Assembly: GCA_964507245.1 (NCBI GenBank)
Contig: CAZDQC010000002.1
Span: forward strand, 1-64,000
Source: GCA-2731375 sp964507245
GTDB lineage: Bacteria > Pseudomonadota > Alphaproteobacteria > GCA-2731375
Direction: 5' to 3'
DNA: 64,000 bases
Shown: positions 57,846-64,000 of the stretch, one piece after another
Position numbering within the stretch: the first letter of the stretch is position 1
How the letters are laid out: the number at the start of each line of letters is the position of its first letter
The notes under the pieces: model-generated
Databases searched by the model: none
What the model saw: only the letters and a program-made list of their open reading frames with translations
What the model was told of the DNA's origin: nothing
Made by a program: the position numbers and the translations under genes

Positions 57846-59311
57846 CGGTGTGCCCCGGGCGCGCCGAGACGGGAGGAGGTGGAGAGGGCAATGCGGGCGG
57901 CGGCCCCCTTGCTGTTGGCGTGCAGACCGCCATAAGGCCCGCGTTTGATAAAAGACCCGTCACCAGGCCGCCCCAGATATTCGCCCCTATTGATGATCAC
58001 TCGGCCCCGCGAGAGCACAGTCTCGGTAAAGCCGCGCACTTTCATCCCTTCATAGGCGTTGTAGTCGATGTTCATATGATGAGTGTGGGGATTATGCAAC
58101 GAAATGACCTCTTCCCGCTCGGGGTCGAATATTACGATATCAGCGTCACTCCCTACAGCAATGGTACCTTTTTTTGGAAATAGGCCGAAGATCTTAGCCG
58201 GTGACGTGGAAGTCAATTCGACGAACCGGTTTAGCGAAATATTTCCGTGGTTGACGCCCCGTTGAAATATCAGGCTCATACGGTTTTCCACCCCGGGACC
58301 GCCGTTGGGAATTTGGCTGAAATCGTCCCGGCCCAGTTCCTTTTGATCCTTCATACAGAAAGGGCAATGATCGGTTGAAATCACATCCAGGCAAGAATTA
58401 CGTAGCCCGCTCCATAGTTCTTCCTGGTTCCATTTTTCCCGTAAGGGCGGGGTCAGCACGTATTTAGCGCCGTCGAAGCCGGGTTCGTCGTAACAATCCA
58501 TGTCTAGCAAAAGATACTGCGGACAGGTTTCCGCATGAGCCATGACGCCTCTAGCTTGGGCCATGCGCAACTGTTCCAGGGCATCGAAACAACTTAAATG
58601 CACCAGATAGACCGGAGCTTGTGCCACCTCGGCAATAGCCAGAGCCCGGTGCGCGCCTTCCGCCTCCAGACGGGTCGGGCGGGTAAGGGCGTGGTATTTA
58701 GGACCAATATTGCCTTCCGATAGTGCGATCTTTACCAATTCATCGATGACAATGCCGTTTTCCGCATGCATGCAGACCAGGGTGCCGTCTTCACCTGCCT
58801 TGCGCATGGCGCGAAAGATGGTGCCGTCGTCGGATAGCATGACGCCAGGATAGGCCATGAACATTTTGTACGAGGTCACGCCCTCGTCAGACAGGCGCCG
58901 CATTTCTTGCAGCCGGTCCTCGGGCATGTCAGTGATGACCATGTGAAAACCATAATCGATGGCAGTACGTCCAGCTGCCTTTTCTTTCCAAGCATCTAAG
59001 GCATCGAGTGTTGAGGTGCCCTTGGTCTGAATGGCGAAGTCCACGATGGTGGTGGTACCGCCGTAGGCTGCTGCCCGCGTACCGGTTTCGAATGTGTCAG
59101 AGGTGGTGGTACCACCGAATGGCATTTCAAGGTGGGTGTGGGGGTCAATGCCTCCCGGTATCACCAATTTGCGGGCGGCGTCGATAACGTGGTCCGCATC
59201 GATCTCAAGATTCCGACCGATCAATGATACGGTTTCGTCGCCAATAAAAATGTCGGCGTGATAATCGTCTGTCGCCGTCACGATGCGGCCATTCTTGATT
59301 AGGACCGTCAC
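57842..59311 (-). CDS. hydA: Dihydropyrimidinase (copy 2)
   Basis: Opens the ring of dihydrouracil, dihydrothymine or hydantoins to N-carbamoyl acids, 489 residues. Metal ligands are in GGIDPHTHLEMPFGG near residue 56, the carbamylated lysine in VTSYKMFMAY near residue 149, and the substrate region in the C-terminal half (FDPEREEVISL). The GTG at 59311 is chosen with GGAG about nine bases upstream. It looks like a more canonical dihydropyrimidinase than copy 1. The polyamine-type ABC importer is divergent from it. Confidence 0.94.
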   Translation of the reverse strand: MTVLIKNGRIVTATDDYHADIFIGDETVSLIGRNLEIDADHVIDAARKLVIPGGIDPHTHLEMPFGGTTTSDTFETGTRAAAYGGTTTIVDFAIQTKGTSTLDALDAWKEKAAGRTAIDYGFHMVITDMPEDRLQEMRRLSDEGVTSYKMFMAYPGVMLSDDGTIFRAMRKAGEDGTLVCMHAENGIVIDELVKIALSEGNIGPKYHALTRPTRLEAEGAHRALAIAEVAQAPVYLVHLSCFDALEQLRMAQARGVMAHAETCPQYLLLDMDCYDEPGFDGAKYVLTPPLREKWNQEELWSGLRNSCLDVISTDHCPFCMKDQKELGRDDFSQIPNGGPGVENRMSLIFQRGVNHGNISLNRFVELTSTSPAKIFGLFPKKGTIAVGSDADIVIFDPEREEVISLHNPHTHHMNIDYNAYEGMKVRGFTETVLSRGRVIINRGEYLGRPGDGSFIKRGPYGGLHANSKGAAARIALSTSSRLGAPGAHR

Positions 59312-59489
59312 TGCATTATTCTCCAACCTCTAAGAGTAGTGACAAAAATTAGCTACTTTACGTTTGGCGATTTAAAGACCTAATGTATCATCAATTTGGT
59401 GTAGTGCTAGGCAGATCAGGCGTGGATTTTACCCCAGATTTCGTGCGAAGATTGGCGCGAGACGAAATTGCAAATATGGGAGGTAAGTA

Positions 59490-60770
59490 ATGAGCATGCA
59501 AAGAGATAAGAATGCGGGCAGAGCGGCAAATCTGAGTCGCCGGAAATTCATGGGGACGGCCGCCAGCGTTGCAGCTGCGGGCACGATTACAGGCTTCCCC
59601 AACATTGTACAGGCTGCTGATCCGATCCGGACCATCGGGCTGGGCGTAAGTATCATCAACGAGATTCAATCCAAGGCCGCCAAGGACGTGGGCTTCAAGA
59701 TCCGCGGCCAAGCAATTGACTACGGCGCTTTGTTTGCTAAATCTCTGCAGCAGAATGATCAGTTCGATGTCTCTGAATGCTACTTTGACATGTTCGATTT
59801 TATGATCCCCTCAAAGGTCTTTCAGCCCATTGATACTAAACGCATAAAGGACTGGGATAAGGTTTCTAATCTGTCTAAAACCGGCAAGTTGACCCCGGGC
59901 TCACAGGTTGGCCAAGGTGATGCGCCGGTCCGCCAGATGTGGGTGGATGAGAACGGCGAAAGAGCTAAAGGGCCATCTCGTTATATTTCCGCCGTGCCGT
60001 TTATCCATAATGCTGATTCCCTCGGTTACAACCCGGATGATACCGGCCGTCCCATCGATAGTTGGGCCGAGCTGTACAGCTCCGATTTCAAGGGCAAGGT
60101 TGCGCTCCTCAACATTCCCCAGATCGGTGCCATGGATGCGGCTATGGGCGTAGAAGCTCTGGGCTTAATGAAATTTGGCGATAAGGGCAACATGACCCGT
60201 AAGGAAATCGACTTCCTAATTGATTTTCTAATTAAAAAGAAAAAAGAAGGACACTTTCGGGCATTCTGGTCGACATTTGGCCAATCGGTTAATCTGATGG
60301 TAAGTGGTGAAGTCGTCCTGCAGAGCATGTGGTCACCTGCGGTGACTGCTGTGAAGGCTGAAGGGGTGCCGTGCATCTATGCTTCACCCAAGGAAGGAAT
60401 GCGCGGTTGGCACGGTGCTCTAGCAATTTCAGCCAAGACCAGCGGCAAGAAACTGGACCAGGCATATGAGTATGTCAATTGGTGGCTTGATGGTTGGGCC
60501 GGTGCGTTTGTCGCCCGTCAGGGTTATTACATGTCGACCCCAGCGAACACCAAGAAAAGTTTGTCTGCGGATGAATGGGACTTCTGGTACGAAGGTAAAC
60601 CGGCGGCTCGTGAACTACCTGATCCCTTCGGCTCGCCACTTGTCCCAAAGGGAAAGGTGCGTGATGGTGGTTCTTATGAACAAAGGTTCAAAAAAATAGC
60701 AGTGTGGAACTCTGTCATGACTGAGAACGATTATCTGGTGAAACGTTGGACGGAATTTCTGAGCGCTTAA
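59490..60770 (+). CDS. ABC transporter substrate-binding protein (PotD/polyamine-type) with Tat signal
   Basis: A periplasmic binding protein of 426 residues. The N-terminus has a twin-arginine signal (SRRKFMGTAASVAAAG), so it is exported folded by Tat. The mature part resembles spermidine/putrescine-type extracellular binding proteins. GGGAGG lies upstream. It sits next to a dihydropyrimidinase, so a nitrogen compound is a likely ligand. The permeases follow after a strong hairpin. Confidence 0.9.
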   Translation: MSMQRDKNAGRAANLSRRKFMGTAASVAAAGTITGFPNIVQAADPIRTIGLGVSIINEIQSKAAKDVGFKIRGQAIDYGALFAKSLQQNDQFDVSECYFDMFDFMIPSKVFQPIDTKRIKDWDKVSNLSKTGKLTPGSQVGQGDAPVRQMWVDENGERAKGPSRYISAVPFIHNADSLGYNPDDTGRPIDSWAELYSSDFKGKVALLNIPQIGAMDAAMGVEALGLMKFGDKGNMTRKEIDFLIDFLIKKKKEGHFRAFWSTFGQSVNLMVSGEVVLQSMWSPAVTAVKAEGVPCIYASPKEGMRGWHGALAISAKTSGKKLDQAYEYVNWWLDGWAGAFVARQGYYMSTPANTKKSLSADEWDFWYEGKPAARELPDPFGSPLVPKGKVRDGGSYEQRFKKIAVWNSVMTENDYLVKRWTEFLSA

Positions 60771-60809
60771 TAAGAACCATTCCTTAATGGGAATCGAAGT
60801 GAAATAATA

Positions 60810-60843
60810 GGGGGTCGTTGCGGCATTTGCCGTAACGACCCCC
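60810..60843 (+). terminator. Intercistronic hairpin, terminator-like or mRNA-stabilising
   Basis: Fifteen paired bases (one G-T pair) with loop ATTT, from GGGGGTCGTT to AACGACCCCC, followed by only ATTTT. It lies 40 bases after the binding-protein stop and 34 before the permease start, so it probably limits read-through or protects the 3' end of the binding-protein mRNA. Confidence 0.8.
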
Positions 60844-60877
60844 ATTTTCGACTGCGAATTGCCTGACGCAACCACTT

Positions 60878-61858
60878 ATGTCCAAGGTCGGTGATATACA
60901 TCATGGTGGGTTGATTGGCAGCCAGCCCCGGCATGCGGAAGCTTTGGTTCAGGCTAAAATTTCCCATACTGAGGAGGGGTTTCCAACGGCCTGGCTGATC
61001 ACGCCGGCAACTATTTGGCTGATCTTGTTTCTGGTTATTCCCTTGGTCTCTATCATTATTTTCAGCTTTTGGGAAAATTCCCCACAAGGGCTACGTCCGG
61101 CCTTTTCCTTGGATTTCTATGGGGAGTATTTTTATACCAAGGGTTTTTTTGATGCTGACTCAGATCGTTTCTTATTTCCCAGTGTATTTATCCGCACTCT
61201 TGGTTCAACGGTCTATTACACCCTTGTAACCATGATCTTGTGTCTGATCGTGGGTTATCCCATCGCATATTTTCTCGCCTTGCAGGTGCAGACATTCAAA
61301 TGGCAACTGGCCTTGTTTCTGCTGTGTATGGTGCCGTTCTGGACCTCGTATTTGATTCGTGCAGTAGCCTGGCTGCCTATGTTGGGCCGGCGAGGCTTGA
61401 TCAACCAGGCCCTGACCGGCCTCGGTATCGTGGATAAGCCGGTCAGCTTTCTGTTCTATTCGGAATTTGGTTATACCATGGCCTTGGTACAAATCTATGT
61501 GGTGTTGTGCATAGGGCCAATTTTCTTCTCACTGGCCAAGATTGATAAAAGCTTTCTAGAAGCCGCCATTGATATGGGCGCGACCCCATTTCAGATTTTT
61601 CGGGAAATCATTGTCCCAATGTCCCTACCGGGCGTGGCCATTGGGATGATTTTCATATTCGTCATGATCATGGGTGAATTCGCCACCGCCGTTGTTGTAT
61701 ACGGCGGCAAGACTTCGACCGCTGGTACCGTTATTCTCAACTACTATGGCATCGCGAATTATCCTTTTGCTGCCGTAAACGCGTTGATGCTGATGTTGTC
61801 CATGGTTATCGGCATCGTAGTTATTTTGCGCATTGTTGATATTAGGAAGGAGCTTTAG
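60878..61858 (+). CDS. ABC transporter permease (PotB-type)
   Basis: An inner-membrane permease of 326 residues, with an N-terminal extension before six membrane helices. The EAA-like loop reads EAAIDMGATPFQIFREIIVPMSLPG near residue 228. Co-transcribed with the second permease, two bases apart. The ribosome site before the ATG is weak. Confidence 0.92.
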   Translation: MSKVGDIHHGGLIGSQPRHAEALVQAKISHTEEGFPTAWLITPATIWLILFLVIPLVSIIIFSFWENSPQGLRPAFSLDFYGEYFYTKGFFDADSDRFLFPSVFIRTLGSTVYYTLVTMILCLIVGYPIAYFLALQVQTFKWQLALFLLCMVPFWTSYLIRAVAWLPMLGRRGLINQALTGLGIVDKPVSFLFYSEFGYTMALVQIYVVLCIGPIFFSLAKIDKSFLEAAIDMGATPFQIFREIIVPMSLPGVAIGMIFIFVMIMGEFATAVVVYGGKTSTAGTVILNYYGIANYPFAAVNALMLMLSMVIGIVVILRIVDIRKEL

Positions 61859-61859
61859 G

Positions 61860-62687
61860 GTGGTGCGCCGGACGCCGGAACGTTGGCGAAAATTGCGGGT
61901 GAAGTTTGGTTTTAGTATTTATTACGTGATCTTTCTGCTGTTTATCTATGGCCCCATGTTTGCCATGTTTGTCCTGTCCTTTCAGGGGCGCCGCGGTGGA
62001 ACCTCGTTTCCAATGCGTGGGTTTAGTCTCTATTGGTGGAACAAACTACTGGAACCATCCGTGGTAGGCGACATGCAAGGCGCCATGGGTCGCTCGATCA
62101 TTTTGGCCCTCATGGTCATGGTTATCACGGCCTTGTTCGCTACCATGTTGGCCATGGCGTTTCGCAAATCGTTCATGTTTTCAAATGTCCTGTTCTACAC
62201 CATCCTGACCGGCCTGATGGTACCAGGCGTCCTGCTTAGCCTGGGCATGGCGATTCTAATGCGGCAATTGGGCCTGCCGCCAGCCTGGTACACATCCGGC
62301 CTAGCGGTGCACGTGGTCTGGGCCCTACCGTTCGGTTATCTGGTGATGATGGCGGTTTTTAACCGTTTCGACTCTAGACTGGAGGAGGCGGCCCGCGATA
62401 TGGGTGCTGACGAATGGACGGTGTTCCGCGAGGTGACGTTGCCCCTGATCACACCTGGTGTTGTTGCTGCCGGTCTGTTCGGCTTCACTTTGTCCTATGA
62501 CGAGTTTGCCCGCACAACGTTGCTTTCGGGTGCCGAGAATACCCTACCCCTGGACATCAACGCATCGATGACCCAGCGTATTAGGCCCACACTTTTCGCC
62601 CTGGGCACGGCATCGACGTTATTTTCATTGGTCATGATTTCCGTCTTCCTAGGGATCTACACTATCCTCTACCGCCGTTCCAGGTAG
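61860..62687 (+). CDS. ABC transporter permease (PotC-type)
   Basis: The second permease of the importer, 275 residues with about six helices and the EEAARDMGADEWTVFREVTLP EAA-loop. The GTG start at 61860 has AGGAAGGAG just upstream; an upstream in-frame ATG lies inside the previous gene. The two permeases would form the channel. No ATP-binding subunit gene is visible. Its 3' end overlaps the convergent SDR by 39 bases. Confidence 0.9.
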   Translation: MVRRTPERWRKLRVKFGFSIYYVIFLLFIYGPMFAMFVLSFQGRRGGTSFPMRGFSLYWWNKLLEPSVVGDMQGAMGRSIILALMVMVITALFATMLAMAFRKSFMFSNVLFYTILTGLMVPGVLLSLGMAILMRQLGLPPAWYTSGLAVHVVWALPFGYLVMMAVFNRFDSRLEEAARDMGADEWTVFREVTLPLITPGVVAAGLFGFTLSYDEFARTTLLSGAENTLPLDINASMTQRIRPTLFALGTASTLFSLVMISVFLGIYTILYRRSR

Positions 62688-63479
62688 TCTGCCCGTAAAC
62701 TCTTCTGCACAGATGTCGCCGCCCTGGTAGTAGTCAGCAATGGGGTTTGGTGTTCGTTTAGCTTCATTGGCTAAAGCGTAGTCGCGGTGATCTTCGGCCC
62801 GGTCCAATGGCCGATAACCCAGGCGACGGGCGGGTTCGTTATCCCACCAGGAGCGTGCATTGTCGGATGCGCCCCAGACAATTTCATAGTGTAAATCGGG
62901 ATGCTCCAGACCAATACGGACCAACTGCACCAGATCACGCGGGCTGATCCAAATGGACAGACGCCGCTCGTCGACCGGATAGTCGTCCACATTGCCAATT
63001 CGGATTGCCATGACGCCAAGGTGAAACTTGTCCGCATAATAACTGCCAACAGCCTCTCCAAATGCCTTCGAAACACCATATCGGCTGTCAGGGCGGACCT
63101 TGTGATCGACGCTGATGCGGGCGTGGCGCGAATAATACCCAATGGCGTGGTTCGACGAGGCAAAAACTACCCGCCTAATGCCATTGATTTGCGCGGCCTC
63201 AAACAGATTGTAACAACCGACAATGTTAGCTCCATGGATGACATCCCATTCCGCTTCCATAGCCTGGCCACCCAGGTGGAGGACGCCGTCCACACCCTTT
63301 AGGAGGGTTTCCATCGCCGACTTGTCGGTCAGGTCAGCGGCGATGAATTCTTCGTCGCTGGCTAAATTCGCTGGCGTTACACGGTCGCTCAAGACAAGTC
63401 GGGGATAAATGCCCTTCAAGAGTTGGCGCATTCTAGAGCCGATGCCGCCTGCCGCGCCAGTGATCAATACCGTATCCAT
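62649..63479 (-). CDS. NAD(P)-dependent sugar-acid/uronate dehydrogenase-like extended SDR
   Basis: An extended SDR of 276 residues with LITGAAGGIG at the N-terminus, FASSNHAIG and YGVSKAFGE (the YxxxK pair). This combination is typical of uronate dehydrogenases, which oxidise hexuronates to aldarolactones. The overlap with the permease gene is at the 3' ends. It directly follows the FAD oxidoreductase on the minus strand. Confidence 0.9.
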   Translation of the reverse strand: MDTVLITGAAGGIGSRMRQLLKGIYPRLVLSDRVTPANLASDEEFIAADLTDKSAMETLLKGVDGVLHLGGQAMEAEWDVIHGANIVGCYNLFEAAQINGIRRVVFASSNHAIGYYSRHARISVDHKVRPDSRYGVSKAFGEAVGSYYADKFHLGVMAIRIGNVDDYPVDERRLSIWISPRDLVQLVRIGLEHPDLHYEIVWGASDNARSWWDNEPARRLGYRPLDRAEDHRDYALANEAKRTPNPIADYYQGGDICAEEFTGRLPGTAVEDSVDP

Positions 63480-63482
63480 GTT

Positions 63483-64000
63483 TCAAACCACGCTGTGAGG
63501 TGTCAATTTTGTACCGTCGGAAAAGCGGCTGAAGCGGAAGGCATCCAAATTCAGCGATGGCTTCCCCCTCTGAATCAGTTCCGAGATTAAGCGGCCCACG
63601 ATGGGGCCCATACCGAAACCGTGGCCGGAAAACCCTGATGCTAAAACCAGGCCGGAGGGGCTATCGATTGTGTCCAAGGTCGGCAGCATATCTGGAGCCA
63701 TATCAATGTAGCCAGCCCAGCTGAAATCGATTTTGACCTCTGCCGTCTGTGGCAACAGGCGGTGCAATTTGACCAAGGCGTCGTTCAGAACCGTGTGGTT
63801 GGGTTCGGGATTGAGGACGCGGTGGCGGGTCAATTCCTTGGCCAATGCAGACTTTGAGAAACTGCCGCCTGCAAGGTCTAAGGCTAGGCGGTTTAGATGT
63901 AGTTTGATGTCACGCCGATGGCTGGCAAAGCTGCCCAGGAACGCCCGCAAATTCAAAAAACTCTCGAATGTCAGGTCATGATCAGCGGAGCGTTGGGCAA
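63483..64000 (-). CDS. FAD-dependent oxidoreductase (DAO family), C-terminal part, runs off window
   Basis: The frame is open to the window end, so the N-terminal FAD-binding Rossmann domain is missing. The visible C-terminus (DFSWAGYIDMAPDMLPTLD, then LVLASGFSGHGFGMGPIVG) is typical of glycine/D-amino-acid-oxidase-type enzymes. It probably oxidises an N-methyl or D-amino acid. It lies three bases upstream of the SDR gene. Confidence 0.9.
   Translation of the reverse strand, partial: AQRSADHDLTFESFLNLRAFLGSFASHRRDIKLHLNRLALDLAGGSFSKSALAKELTRHRVLNPEPNHTVLNDALVKLHRLLPQTAEVKIDFSWAGYIDMAPDMLPTLDTIDSPSGLVLASGFSGHGFGMGPIVGRLISELIQRGKPSLNLDAFRFSRFSDGTKLTPHSVV

Overview
The window looks like part of the chromosome of a free-living alphaproteobacterium, probably marine and Rhodospirillales-like, assembled from metagenomic or single-cell data. 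Support for this: two 100-N scaffold gaps (2185-2284 and 56110-56209), a split-alpha transhydrogenase (pntAA/pntAB/pntB), an alphaproteobacterial-type HspQ, a Fis-type HTH peptide resembling the tails of alphaproteobacterial sigma-54 regulators, and moderate GC. These are family-level impressions, not a database placement. No rRNA, tRNA, CRISPR array, insertion sequence or phage gene was recognised.

Layout. 1-6.9 kb: glutamate synthase gltB-gltD and a DMT transporter. 6.9-11.1 kb (minus strand): a probable operon of a luciferase-like oxidoreductase, a YtcJ-type amidohydrolase, a G3E (CobW-like) metallochaperone GTPase and a DapA-family aldolase/lyase. 11.2-12.9 kb: a selenoprotein gene of the UGSC family, which a plain ORF search splits in two at an in-frame UGA (11490-11492). 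13.1-19.5 kb (minus): pntAA-pntAB-pntB, an ABC1/UbiB-family kinase-like protein and an M3 oligoendopeptidase. 19.6-29.3 kb: a lone HTH peptide, dihydropyrimidinase-like, GMC oxidoreductase, TauD-type dioxygenase, MFS, MBL hydrolase, VOC protein and an acyl-CoA ligase. 29.6-33.6 kb: hspQ, an Atm1-type ABC exporter, psd and pssA. 33.6-43.8 kb: SMP-30 protein, SDRs, a PadR-RND efflux operon with a possible operator array, a DMT transporter and a D-2-hydroxyacid dehydrogenase. 43.9-50 kb: a second TauD enzyme, a PhyH enzyme, a CMD-family protein, MFS and SDRs.

50.3-59.3 kb is a plus-strand run of tightly packed genes: uracil phosphoribosyltransferase, a divergent YrdC/Sua5-domain protein, an isochorismatase/N-carbamoylsarcosine-amidase-like hydrolase, a roughly 10-TM protein of unknown family, an amidase, a third TauD enzyme, a DehI-family dehalogenase, a 4-TM protein, a broken enoyl-CoA hydratase and a class I glutamine amidotransferase. 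A convergent second dihydropyrimidinase closes it. The natural reading is scavenging of ureido, carbamoyl and amide nitrogen from pyrimidines, hydantoins or creatinine-like compounds. 59.5-62.7 kb: a polyamine-type ABC importer (binding protein plus two permeases, no ATPase in view) with a 15-bp hairpin between binding protein and permease genes. The window ends with a uronate-dehydrogenase-like SDR and a truncated FAD-dependent oxidoreductase.

Most notable: the UGSC selenoprotein; the carbamoyl/amide nitrogen operon with an unfamiliar membrane protein and an aberrant YrdC protein; the intercistronic hairpin in the importer; the inverted repeats before padR; and a Cys-rich 21-codon ORF with an ideal ribosome binding site.
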